A DNA stretch of 64,000 bases from Haladaptatus halobius (lineage in GTDB: Archaea; Halobacteriota; Halobacteria; Halobacteriales; Haladaptataceae), in NCBI RefSeq assembly GCF_020618475.1, contig NZ_CP085336.1, positions 1,345,664-1,409,663 on the forward strand. The letters are read 5' to 3'. The position numbers and the translations under genes were made by a program. Of the stretch, positions 26,296 through 35,119 are shown piece after piece. Under the pieces are notes generated by a model. The model saw only the letters and a list, made by a program, of their open reading frames with translations, made no database searches and was not told the origin of the DNA. Position 1 is the first letter of the stretch. Each line of letters starts with the position of its first letter.

Positions 26296-26688
26296 ATGGA
26301 AACGTTCCCAATCGCCGGCCAGATCATCAACACGAAGTTCATCTTCGGTCTGACTGCCCGCGACATTGGCGAAGCACTCGTCCTCCCGTTCCTCGGCCTT
26401 GGGATCGCCCAAAGTCTTGGTGCGAGTGGCGACATCTTCCTCATCGCTACTGGCATTGCGCTCGGTCTCGGCGTTGTGATTCTCCTCATCACGCCTGCCG
26501 CACAACGGCCGCTGAGCTACGCGCGAGCCTGTGCTCACTACTACTTTGGCACCACGACCTACCGAAATCGGCGGACACGCCCCGCCACCGAAATCATGCA
26601 CATCCAAGACGAGGTCGGTGTTCGCCACGTCGGCCTCGACATCGAAACGATCGAAGCGGAAGACGACCACGACTCCACTCAGGAATGA
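26296..26688 (+). CDS. VirB3/PrgI-like membrane protein of a conjugation-type system
   Basis: A 130-residue protein with two central transmembrane helices (ALVLPFLGLGIAQSLG and FLIATGIALGLGVVILLIT) and a soluble acidic tail. It starts the operon and is 3 nt before a VirB4 N-terminal-like protein, which is followed by VirB4. In conjugation systems a small two-helix protein (VirB3 or PrgI) sits immediately before the VirB4 ATPase. Assignment rests on size, topology and position; sequence similarity is not obvious. Confidence 0.55.
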   Translation: METFPIAGQIINTKFIFGLTARDIGEALVLPFLGLGIAQSLGASGDIFLIATGIALGLGVVILLITPAAQRPLSYARACAHYYFGTTTYRNRRTRPATEIMHIQDEVGVRHVGLDIETIEAEDDHDSTQE

Positions 26689-26691
26689 ACC

Positions 26692-27765
26692 ATGGATTCA
26701 CCACCGCCTGCTACCGATTCCCCCACAGCTACTCCTGCACAGTCAGTCACTCAAGACAACGCAGAAGATGAGACTGAGGCAGCCGAACCCACGTCAGAAA
26801 AAGACGCTCCAGCCACCACGTCCAATAGAAGTGAATCATCCACCCCGCAGTCATCGGATACTGAGAAGCCGAGCGTGAGCACAGCGCTGGGGATGACCGA
26901 TCGAGCACTCAATACTGATGGAGAGCGGCCTGAATCAGATCTTGACGTCCTCCGGGCGGTGGATGCCGCCCTTGGGGACATTGACACCGACCTCCCAACG
27001 GCTCGTGAAGAAGTGCGTGCTCGCGACCAATTCCAACTTGAGGACAAACTCAACAAGAAAACGACGACACAGGCGCAACTTGGCTTTGATTACGTTCGTG
27101 ATGATGGGATTGCAGTTGATGGTGACAACTACATTGGCCTCGTGAAAGTCAAGCCACGGAACTGGCTCACACTCAATTACGAGCAGCGCCGGCAGGTGAT
27201 GAGCGATTACATATCCTTCCTCATGGCGCTTGACTGGGCGATCGCCATTCCGTGCTACCCCCGGGAGTTCGATCTCGGTGAACACTACAACAAATTCATC
27301 CGCGGTGGGACGAGCGTCGCCGCACGTGGCCAATCTCCGATCCTCCAATACGGACGACGCTACTACATCCAATGGGCGCAGGACAACATCGATGGTTCAG
27401 GGATCAAAGCACGGGACTACTACATCGTCATCCGCGTCAACGCCGCGCAGGTGGCGACAAATCTTGATACTGGGAGCGTGCTCAACCAACTCAGTAGCCT
27501 TCCTCTGATTGGACGTGCTGGAGCAGCCGTGCTCGAACGCCTTCCGTGGGTCAAGAATCACGAGAAGGCAGAAACCGAGCTCTGTATTCGCGAAGTGCAC
27601 AATCGCCAGCGGCGCGTCATCGACAAACTCGGACGGACAGATGTCACGACGGAGCTTGTCAGCACTCGGCAGGAGACGATGGAACTCCTGTATCACTACT
27701 ACAATCACGTGAAACCAGAGTTCGATCGCTTTGATCATGCGACCTTCTCCGAGGGGGTGGTGTAG
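26692..27765 (+). CDS. VirB4 N-terminal-domain-like transfer protein
   Basis: A 357-residue protein. The first 110 residues are low-complexity (Pro/Thr/Ser/Glu-rich). The rest resembles the N-terminal domain of VirB4/TraC ATPases: DGDNYIGLVKVKPRNWLTLN, YEQRRQVMSDYISFLMALDW and later RDYYIVIRVNA. It stops exactly one base before the ATG of the VirB4 gene, so the ordinary VirB4 N-terminal domain appears to be a separate polypeptide here. It would sit at the membrane side of the transfer pore with VirB4. The function is inferred from this. Confidence 0.6.
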   Translation: MDSPPPATDSPTATPAQSVTQDNAEDETEAAEPTSEKDAPATTSNRSESSTPQSSDTEKPSVSTALGMTDRALNTDGERPESDLDVLRAVDAALGDIDTDLPTAREEVRARDQFQLEDKLNKKTTTQAQLGFDYVRDDGIAVDGDNYIGLVKVKPRNWLTLNYEQRRQVMSDYISFLMALDWAIAIPCYPREFDLGEHYNKFIRGGTSVAARGQSPILQYGRRYYIQWAQDNIDGSGIKARDYYIVIRVNAAQVATNLDTGSVLNQLSSLPLIGRAGAAVLERLPWVKNHEKAETELCIREVHNRQRRVIDKLGRTDVTTELVSTRQETMELLYHYYNHVKPEFDRFDHATFSEGVV

Positions 27766-29985
27766 ATGGGCTCCCGTCTTCGGTCACTCATTCCTGGCCT
27801 GAAGAGTGATCCTGGACTCGATGAAATCGATGATGAGGTCTTTGACCGAGCGACGGCCATCCTCGAGGCAAACGGCGACGAGTTGTCCAAGGAAAACATC
27901 CACGAACAGGCACAACATCTCCTCGAACTCGAAGATGCTGAAGACGGTGAAGTCCGCATCGGCGTTCTCCAAGACGAGACGGAACGGTCGCTGGCCGATC
28001 GGGATATCATCGCCCCACACGAGATCACCGAGCAATCGGAGCTCTTAAAGTCAGGGTACATGGTGCGTGGTGGCCAGTACGTCCGCACCATGACGATCCA
28101 TGGTTATCCGGAGCGTGTTCCGATCGGCTGGCTTGATGACCTCTATACGACTCACGACAATATTCGAGTCACACAGCACATCCGGCCGCGTGATTCGCAT
28201 GAAATTCTCCGGAAACTCCGCAAGCGACTCACGCAACTTCGCGCCCGCCTCTATCGGAAAGACGAGAAAAACCAGAGTGATACCCACGAACTCGAATCAG
28301 ATCACGAGGCGGTCTCTGATCTCATCTGGGACATTATCCAAGGCGAGACGAAGCTGTTCAGCTTTGCCATCTACTTCGAGATCATCGCTGATTCCAAGCA
28401 AGAACTGAATGAAGCGACCGAACGCGCGCTTGAGATCGTTGCCAAGGCCAATACGGAAGCCGTTCCACTCGAAAAACGGCAAGTCGAGTCACAGGAAGCT
28501 CTCGCACCGCTCGGAAGCGATCCGATCAAAGCCACCCAACTCATGCAGGAGACGGCTGTCGCGACCATGTTTCCGTTCATCGAGCCAGCACTGGCCGATG
28601 ACGAAGGCGTCTACTATGGGTTCGACGGAACGCATACACCCGTTCTCTTGGATCGCTACCGATTTTCCTCGTACTCGAAAGTGATTGCTGGCGAGATAGG
28701 CTCGGGGAAGACGTTCGCGGAGAAGTACGAGATGTTCCATCGCATGATGATGGATCCGGAAATCGAACTACTTGTACTGGATCCACTGGCTGATTTCGTC
28801 GATTTTGCAGAGGATCTTGGTGGGCAAGTCATCCGCTTTGGCGGTGATAATACGGTTAACCCGCTCGAAATCCGTCGTGGGATCGACGACGTGGTGGAGG
28901 ATCCCTTCCTCAAGAAATACCGGTCAGTGATGGAGTTGTTCCGCCTCCACTTTGCTGCCGGAGATAGGCAGTCGCTCACGAATGAGCAAGAAGGGATTCT
29001 CCGGCGTGCCATCCTGCTCGCATACTATCAATATGGTATCACCGAGGATCCAACAACGCACGAGAACACGAGTCCGATTATCCAGGATATCATCAACATC
29101 CTTGAACACATCGCTGATGGCGGCAACCCAACCGAGTTCATCGACTATCACGAGGGCGTCGACAAGCGACGAGTTGCCTCGAAAGTCCAGGATATTGCCG
29201 ATCGGTTCCGAGAGACGGACGAGCGGCTTGCCTACCAACTGTTGCTTGGACTCGAAGCCTTCCAAGAGGGCGGCGAGAACGCGAATCTAAATGGGCGGAC
29301 GAACGTCGAACTCGATAATCGGCTGGTGACCATCGATATGTCGATGTTCTCCGATACGGGGCAAGCGCCGCTGTTTATGCACGTGATGTTCGATTGGATC
29401 TACCAGCGGGCTCAAAGCAGTGATCGGCGGACGCAGGTGACGATCGATGAGGCACATTATCTCTTGCGCCGAGCAGCCACGACGGATTTGATCGACCTGT
29501 TCATCCGGCATAGTCGCCACTTCAACACCGGCCTGACGCTGATCTCCCAAACGGTGGATGAGTTCCTGGTTGAGTCCACCGAACAGTCTGCAGACGCCCT
29601 CGAGAAAGCCCGCGAAATCTACAACCTCTGTAACATCAAGCAGATCTTCCGACACGAATCAGTGAGCGAGGAGATGATCGCTGCCCACGATCTTACCCAC
29701 AACGAACAGCGATTCATCGCCTCTGCACAGACCGGTGAAGACGGAACCCACTCGGAGAGCTTGTTGCTCGTCAACGACTGGAAAAAGCGCATCCAGTTGC
29801 ACGTGGATGAGTTTGCCGTCCACGTGCTCGACGAAGACCTCGATCCGTGGGAATACCTGATCGAGCAGAACGCGCTCGACACGAGCGATGTTTCCTATTT
29901 GCTTGCGGACGGACGCGCCGAGGAGTACGACATTCCTCAATCACTGCTCGAACAGGCTCGCGAATCTACACCGACCACCAGCTAA
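27766..29985 (+). CDS. virB4: VirB4/TraC-type conjugative transfer ATPase
   Basis: A 739-residue AAA+ motor. Walker A GEIGSGKTF lies at about residues 309-317, Walker B QVTIDEAHYLL at about 558-568, and the family features LLVLDPLADFVDFAEDLGGQ, RLVTIDMSMFSDTG, and the sensor region HFNTGLTLISQTVDEFL follow. It energises substrate transport or pilus assembly in type IV secretion. Its position after a VirB3-like and a VirB4-N-like protein, and before a coupling-type ATPase, defines the operon. Start at MGSRLRSLIPG abuts the previous stop. Confidence 0.9.
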   Translation: MGSRLRSLIPGLKSDPGLDEIDDEVFDRATAILEANGDELSKENIHEQAQHLLELEDAEDGEVRIGVLQDETERSLADRDIIAPHEITEQSELLKSGYMVRGGQYVRTMTIHGYPERVPIGWLDDLYTTHDNIRVTQHIRPRDSHEILRKLRKRLTQLRARLYRKDEKNQSDTHELESDHEAVSDLIWDIIQGETKLFSFAIYFEIIADSKQELNEATERALEIVAKANTEAVPLEKRQVESQEALAPLGSDPIKATQLMQETAVATMFPFIEPALADDEGVYYGFDGTHTPVLLDRYRFSSYSKVIAGEIGSGKTFAEKYEMFHRMMMDPEIELLVLDPLADFVDFAEDLGGQVIRFGGDNTVNPLEIRRGIDDVVEDPFLKKYRSVMELFRLHFAAGDRQSLTNEQEGILRRAILLAYYQYGITEDPTTHENTSPIIQDIINILEHIADGGNPTEFIDYHEGVDKRRVASKVQDIADRFRETDERLAYQLLLGLEAFQEGGENANLNGRTNVELDNRLVTIDMSMFSDTGQAPLFMHVMFDWIYQRAQSSDRRTQVTIDEAHYLLRRAATTDLIDLFIRHSRHFNTGLTLISQTVDEFLVESTEQSADALEKAREIYNLCNIKQIFRHESVSEEMIAAHDLTHNEQRFIASAQTGEDGTHSESLLLVNDWKKRIQLHVDEFAVHVLDEDLDPWEYLIEQNALDTSDVSYLLADGRAEEYDIPQSLLEQARESTPTTS

Positions 29986-30017
29986 CGCACGAAATTACAG
30001 GAATCAATTCACCACCA

Positions 30018-33000
30018 ATGACAATCACTCGTCGCTACATTCGAATCGAACCAGCCCACGAACGTGTCACACCCTCCGATATCATCTCTCGCCTTGCCGG
30101 CCTGCGCAAACTGAAGTCTGGCTGGAAGGTCAAATATGATCCGCGGAAAAATGCTCCGACGTTTGAATTTCTCGCACTCACCCAGGGGAATCAAACACCG
30201 GTGCGCTTCTATCTCGGTGCCACTGATGAATCGCTCTTGTCGACAATTCGCTCGGAGTTGAATACCGCCTATCCAGCGAGTTACAACCTATCAGAAGAAG
30301 AACTCACGCTGCCCGAGGAACTGCTCGGGCAGTCCGCGGAGAACACTGACACAGATACTGTCGAGTCCCAGTCGATCGATGATGCGCGATCGGAACTGTT
30401 GAACCGAACACCAATCGCCGCCCGATGGCGGGGCATTGGAACGCGTTCGGACGATTGGATGACGCCGTTAAAACAGTATTCCCAGCTCCACGCGACACAG
30501 CACGGCGACAGTGCATCAGCAAAGGCACCGCTCGCAACAGCGGTCGAGCGACTTGCGAAAGCGAGTGCCCCCACCGTTTTGCAAGTGCTCTTCACTCGGT
30601 ATGCGGACTGGGAGAAGGTTGCCAATACTCGCAAAGAGAATATTCAGACGAAACATGATGGGTTCGTCCAGTCCGCAAAAACTAGCTTCAATGATATGCT
30701 TCGGGGCTATGATGAGGAGCATATTCGCGATCGACGGCGTGGTCGAGACGCGCCGCAGATCGGGGAGAATATCCGACAGTCACCAAACGCCACAAGTGGA
30801 GGAGCTGCCTCCCGGCAAGCACTCATCGACCAGAAAAACCCTTCACAGACGTTTCTGGTAAATATGCGTGCAGCGGGGGTGCCACCTGCTGATGCAGACG
30901 ATACGGCTATCGGAACGGTAGAGAGTGAGGTCGACGCGCTTGCGAACGCGTTCAACCATCTTGATGGGGCGTACTATGAACTCGACGGGAAGCGTCTCAC
31001 GAAAGGACTGACCAACATTCGTGACCCAGCAAAGAAAGAGCTCAAACGGCTGCTCAATCGGTCACTCAAGATTTCACGCCAAGGACGCAAACGCTCGCAG
31101 CTCATTTTGAATGCAGACGAACTCGCGAATTTCGTAGCCGTCCCGAGTGCCCATGCACTGACTACAGAGGGTGCTCGTGGGACTCGTGGCAAAGAGCGGC
31201 TCCGCCAACCGTTGTCACTGCCAGCACCGGAGATGCTGGATCGGTTGTCAGCACCTGGAATGGCGATTGGTTTGCCGCTCAAAGACCGGAACCAGCCACT
31301 TGATGACGCGGTGTACGTTCACATATCGACGCTCATCACTCACTATCTTCGCGCCGCCTCGACCGGCTCTGGAAAGTCCAAAAGCGTCTTGAATGATATG
31401 CTGACACTGAGTGAGCACGTCGGCGGGCCAACGGTGCTGCTCGAGTCGAAAGGCGATGCGATGGTTGAAAACTATCTCAAAGCCCATTATGCGAAATTCG
31501 ACACGCTGGATAATGTCTATCACTTTGATGCGCCGGATATGCTCCCAGCGTTCTCGTTTTTCGATATCCGTCCCAAGCTTGCGATGGGGCGGCGCCGCGA
31601 AGATGCAATCCAGGATACCGTCGAGCACTTCCATGAAGTCATGCGGCTGATTCTCGGGACAGAAACGCACGATCGAGCATTTGTTGCGAACGAGATCCTG
31701 ACGTTCTTGATCAAAGCATTGTTTGATAAGGAGTACGGGCAAGACGCGTTCAGCCTGGATACGCTCATTGAGGCCGTGTATCAGATGCGCCATGAACGCA
31801 TCCTCCCGGAAATTTGTGTGGAGAATGCCCACATCGAGCGGGCGTTATTCCAGCAATGTGAGTTGGAAGAAGCGCAGTTCCAGCAGTCGATGGGCGGGGC
31901 TGCGAATCGACTGAACAAACTAGTCGAACTCGAACATCTCTATCAGATTTTCAATCACGTTCCCGAGTGGGACGACGAAGCCAACAAATACACCGAAAAC
32001 GTCTTCGACTTTCGGCATTTCCTCGATGAAGATGCAGTGATTTTGTTCGACATCGGTGATTTGCGTACCGACTCGCGTAACGCGCTGACGATGGTTCTGC
32101 TGAGCAACCTTTGGGATGCTGCGCAGGGATGGTCCGATGAGAGCAGGACTGGCGAGGGAGAACCAATGGCGAGTGACGAGAAGATTGCGAACGTTATCAT
32201 TGAAGAGGCAGCAGCGGTTGCGACTTCCGAACTCGTCTATGAGGAGTTTTTGCCCCAAGGCAGAGGCTTCGGTGTGAGCCTTGGCCTGATCATGCAGTAC
32301 CCCGACCAAGTGAATGATCACAGTCGGTCAAATCGACCGTACAAAGAGATTTTGAACAATGTGAAGACGAAAATCATCGGGAACATCGAGGTTGACGATG
32401 AGCTCGCGAAATCGATGGCTCATGAGAATTTGTCTAAACAAGACCTCAGCAAGCGGATACAACGGTTGCCGTCTGGCGAGTGGATCGTGCAACTTCCGAG
32501 TCCCGGCTTTGGCGAAACAGATCCGACAACATTCTCGCTTGCTCCGTTGCCAATTCCCGAGGGACATCCGGAAAGTGATGAGCCACTCGCCGGTGACGCA
32601 CGCCACCTCTTTGAAGAGATGGCCCGTCCGCAGGTCAGACGACGAACCCAGACCGAATGCAGTATCCCCAGTCGTCCGAGCAAGATCGGGCATGTTGATG
32701 CACGGGACACACTTGTGGAGATGGGTGATGCGGACACTGCAGACACAGACGGGTCTCAAGAGCACACAGCCGACGCTGAAGCTGCCGACGGTGGCATTCC
32801 AGCCGAGACACCCTTCTTCGGTGCAGATGGTGTGAGTGACGCCACACGCACAGCTGCAGACGGCGAGGTAGCATCGGACACAGAAGACACACCAGCGAGC
32901 GACCGGCCGAGTGACGAACAGGATTTCGGACGCGCTTCCATGTTCGGTGCTCCGACGACGGAGCAGTCACCACCCGACGACCCACCGAACCCCCCGTCGT

Positions 33001-34223
33001 CCGATCAGACTGCGACAGATATCCAGAATGGACATAGTAGCGAAGGAGAGGCGGGAATCACAGACGCAGGCGAAGAGCCGAGGGACACGGACGACGAGGG
33101 CGAACGATCAAGTGATGCTGCACTCTCCGAGCACGTCCACTACGATGCAGATGTCGACGGCTACGTCTGTGCTCTCTGTGGCACTGAGTATACGGCGTCT
33201 GAGGAGCGACGAGCGAGCGTCTGCTGTCAGTTCGCATCAAAAGACGAAGTCTTCGTTGCCGCTCGGCGGGCACACAAAACGACTGACTCTACCAGTGACC
33301 TCCTCGATCGACTCCGGAAAATCGCTGCCCATGCTGAAGACTACGGCATTGAAATCTCTATCCAAGAGTTTGCATCGCTCGATGCTCCTGCTGCTGAATC
33401 CGTCCCGTCGGAGGAAGAGACGTCAGAGCCACGTCCAGAACCCGAACAGACACAGGCTCTTGATACAATAGCAGGTCGTTTCAGCGAAGCAACTACGAAT
33501 ATTCCCGATACGACGCTTCGAGCAGAGGGTGTGACACGCGATGAGGCAGCGTTCCTCGGTCTCGTACTTGATGCGATGAACCACCAGCTTGAGGAGTACT
33601 CGCTCACAGAGAGTATGGCCGATTTCGACGAGCCGTTTGCCAATCTCGACGTAGAGACACTCATACAAAAGAGGTTCCTCGAGAAACATCGAGCATTCCG
33701 GCAGACGTACTACACCGTGTTGCCAGCCGGTCGAACCTTCCTCGACCGATCACTGGCTGTGAATCCAGGGATGGGCGATCTTGGCGAGAAAACCCCGCAC
33801 AAGGCCGGTGTCGTATTCCTTGAACAGTGGCTAGTCCAGTACCACGATGTCGACCGGACTGAACGCTACTATCAACACGACTCGGGGACTGTTTTCGATG
33901 TTGCAGGATTTGACGCTTCAGGCGACCTTTGTTGGGTAGGCGAAGTTGAAACGAAGAGTCATAATACGGACGCCGTGGTCGCTGATTACGAAAAGCTCGC
34001 GAAGGCCGATGCAAACGCTGCGTGGGCTTTCGAAGATCGAGGGTGTGCGATCGACGTGATCGACACGCTCATCGAGACCGGTCCGCTCGATCTTTCGCTG
34101 ACTGCCACCCAGAAACAGACGGTCAGTGCGCTTCGCGCCGCTCTTAGCCAAACGGCAATCCCCGGCATGACCGCTGTGAATACGTTCCGGAGCCTCAAAA
34201 CGGAGGTTGACACAGAGCGATGA
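30018..34223 (+). CDS. VirD4/TraD-like coupling ATPase with zinc-knuckle and nuclease-like tail
   Basis: A 1,401-residue protein. Start at MTITRRYIRIEP (30018); the frame is open upstream inside virB4 but that part overlaps it. A central HerA/VirD4-type ATPase has Walker A TGSGKS near residue 449 and Walker B VIIEE near residue 727. An acidic, disordered linker (about 885-1040) leads to a CxxC...CC cluster near 1051-1069. The tail includes GFDASGDLCWVGEVETKSHN, whose D1299, E1311 and K1313 fit the PD-(D/E)xK nuclease pattern, followed by DYEKLAKADANAAWAF. The protein would bring DNA to the transfer pore; the tail may process or recognise DNA. Nuclease activity is inferred only. Confidence 0.75.
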   Translation: MTITRRYIRIEPAHERVTPSDIISRLAGLRKLKSGWKVKYDPRKNAPTFEFLALTQGNQTPVRFYLGATDESLLSTIRSELNTAYPASYNLSEEELTLPEELLGQSAENTDTDTVESQSIDDARSELLNRTPIAARWRGIGTRSDDWMTPLKQYSQLHATQHGDSASAKAPLATAVERLAKASAPTVLQVLFTRYADWEKVANTRKENIQTKHDGFVQSAKTSFNDMLRGYDEEHIRDRRRGRDAPQIGENIRQSPNATSGGAASRQALIDQKNPSQTFLVNMRAAGVPPADADDTAIGTVESEVDALANAFNHLDGAYYELDGKRLTKGLTNIRDPAKKELKRLLNRSLKISRQGRKRSQLILNADELANFVAVPSAHALTTEGARGTRGKERLRQPLSLPAPEMLDRLSAPGMAIGLPLKDRNQPLDDAVYVHISTLITHYLRAASTGSGKSKSVLNDMLTLSEHVGGPTVLLESKGDAMVENYLKAHYAKFDTLDNVYHFDAPDMLPAFSFFDIRPKLAMGRRREDAIQDTVEHFHEVMRLILGTETHDRAFVANEILTFLIKALFDKEYGQDAFSLDTLIEAVYQMRHERILPEICVENAHIERALFQQCELEEAQFQQSMGGAANRLNKLVELEHLYQIFNHVPEWDDEANKYTENVFDFRHFLDEDAVILFDIGDLRTDSRNALTMVLLSNLWDAAQGWSDESRTGEGEPMASDEKIANVIIEEAAAVATSELVYEEFLPQGRGFGVSLGLIMQYPDQVNDHSRSNRPYKEILNNVKTKIIGNIEVDDELAKSMAHENLSKQDLSKRIQRLPSGEWIVQLPSPGFGETDPTTFSLAPLPIPEGHPESDEPLAGDARHLFEEMARPQVRRRTQTECSIPSRPSKIGHVDARDTLVEMGDADTADTDGSQEHTADAEAADGGIPAETPFFGADGVSDATRTAADGEVASDTEDTPASDRPSDEQDFGRASMFGAPTTEQSPPDDPPNPPSSDQTATDIQNGHSSEGEAGITDAGEEPRDTDDEGERSSDAALSEHVHYDADVDGYVCALCGTEYTASEERRASVCCQFASKDEVFVAARRAHKTTDSTSDLLDRLRKIAAHAEDYGIEISIQEFASLDAPAAESVPSEEETSEPRPEPEQTQALDTIAGRFSEATTNIPDTTLRAEGVTRDEAAFLGLVLDAMNHQLEEYSLTESMADFDEPFANLDVETLIQKRFLEKHRAFRQTYYTVLPAGRTFLDRSLAVNPGMGDLGEKTPHKAGVVFLEQWLVQYHDVDRTERYYQHDSGTVFDVAGFDASGDLCWVGEVETKSHNTDAVVADYEKLAKADANAAWAFEDRGCAIDVIDTLIETGPLDLSLTATQKQTVSALRAALSQTAIPGMTAVNTFRSLKTEVDTER

Positions 34224-35119
34224 CGTCGACGTGGCGCAAAGCAACTCGCGACGAGCTTCATACCTACTACACGGAGTCATTTCCAGGGAAAACCGACGTA
34301 CTGCCATCGTTCATTACTGTCCAGGGACCAAAGGAATACGCTCTCGCATTCCGCGAGCCATACCCCGTTCGGAAGCAGAATACACCTGATCGAACGTTCA
34401 TCCGTCGGGAGACGTGGCAGACTAGCGACTCGGGTGATCGAGTTGCACAACACTTCGACTCACTAGACGAGCTGGTCGAGTTCATCCAGTATCCAGCTCG
34501 GCACGATCCGTTCCACGGAAGTGATTACGCGCTTGCCGATCCGGATCTCCTCGAACGTTCGGAACCGCGACCCGACGCGGTCTATTATGCGCTTGACCAC
34601 TGGGAGCGGCCGTGGGTCCTTGCCGTCGATATCGACGCCAAAGACATTGCAGCACGACGAGCGACTTCCCAGACAGAAACGACCGCCGAGCCTACGGAAT
34701 CAGTCGGACTTGACACGCTACGAGATACCGGCATTCTCGACAGCGCACCCGAGGGCTACCCCTATACGTTTGCGGATATCGAGCAGGCTCTCGAATACGG
34801 ATTTGCTGTCCGGGAGATCTTCGAGGACGACTTTGCGGCCACGGAAACGATGGTTGTCTACTCGGGACAGGGATGTCACGTCTATCTGCTTGATACCGAC
34901 CGCAAGCACCGCTACGACGAACAGAGTCGGGAAGTGATCAACGACCTGCTGCTCGATGAATACGAGATCCCGATTGATCCGGTTGTCACGGCTGACCGCC
35001 GCCGCGTATTGCGCCTACCATACTCGTTGCACGCCGATGTCTCGCGGGTCGTCCAACCAATCCAGAGTCCGAATTTCGACTTCCGAACCGAAGCCGTCCC
35101 CAATTTTCTCGAAGCATGA
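34220..35119 (+). CDS. PriS-like archaeo-eukaryotic primase small subunit
   Basis: A 299-residue AEP-superfamily protein. It has the metal-binding strand VLAVDIDAKD (about residues 133-142) with two acidic residues, and the signature SGQGCHVYLLD (about 215-225) with the conserved His of the SGxGxH motif, then RVLRLPYSLHADVSRVVQPI, the family basic segment. It would lay primers for plasmid or transferred-strand replication. The ATG overlaps the coupling-ATPase stop (ATGA), and its stop overlaps the next gene in the same way. Distinct from the chromosomal PriS because of the plasmid context and divergent sequence. Confidence 0.8.
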   Translation: MTSTWRKATRDELHTYYTESFPGKTDVLPSFITVQGPKEYALAFREPYPVRKQNTPDRTFIRRETWQTSDSGDRVAQHFDSLDELVEFIQYPARHDPFHGSDYALADPDLLERSEPRPDAVYYALDHWERPWVLAVDIDAKDIAARRATSQTETTAEPTESVGLDTLRDTGILDSAPEGYPYTFADIEQALEYGFAVREIFEDDFAATETMVVYSGQGCHVYLLDTDRKHRYDEQSREVINDLLLDEYEIPIDPVVTADRRRVLRLPYSLHADVSRVVQPIQSPNFDFRTEAVPNFLEA

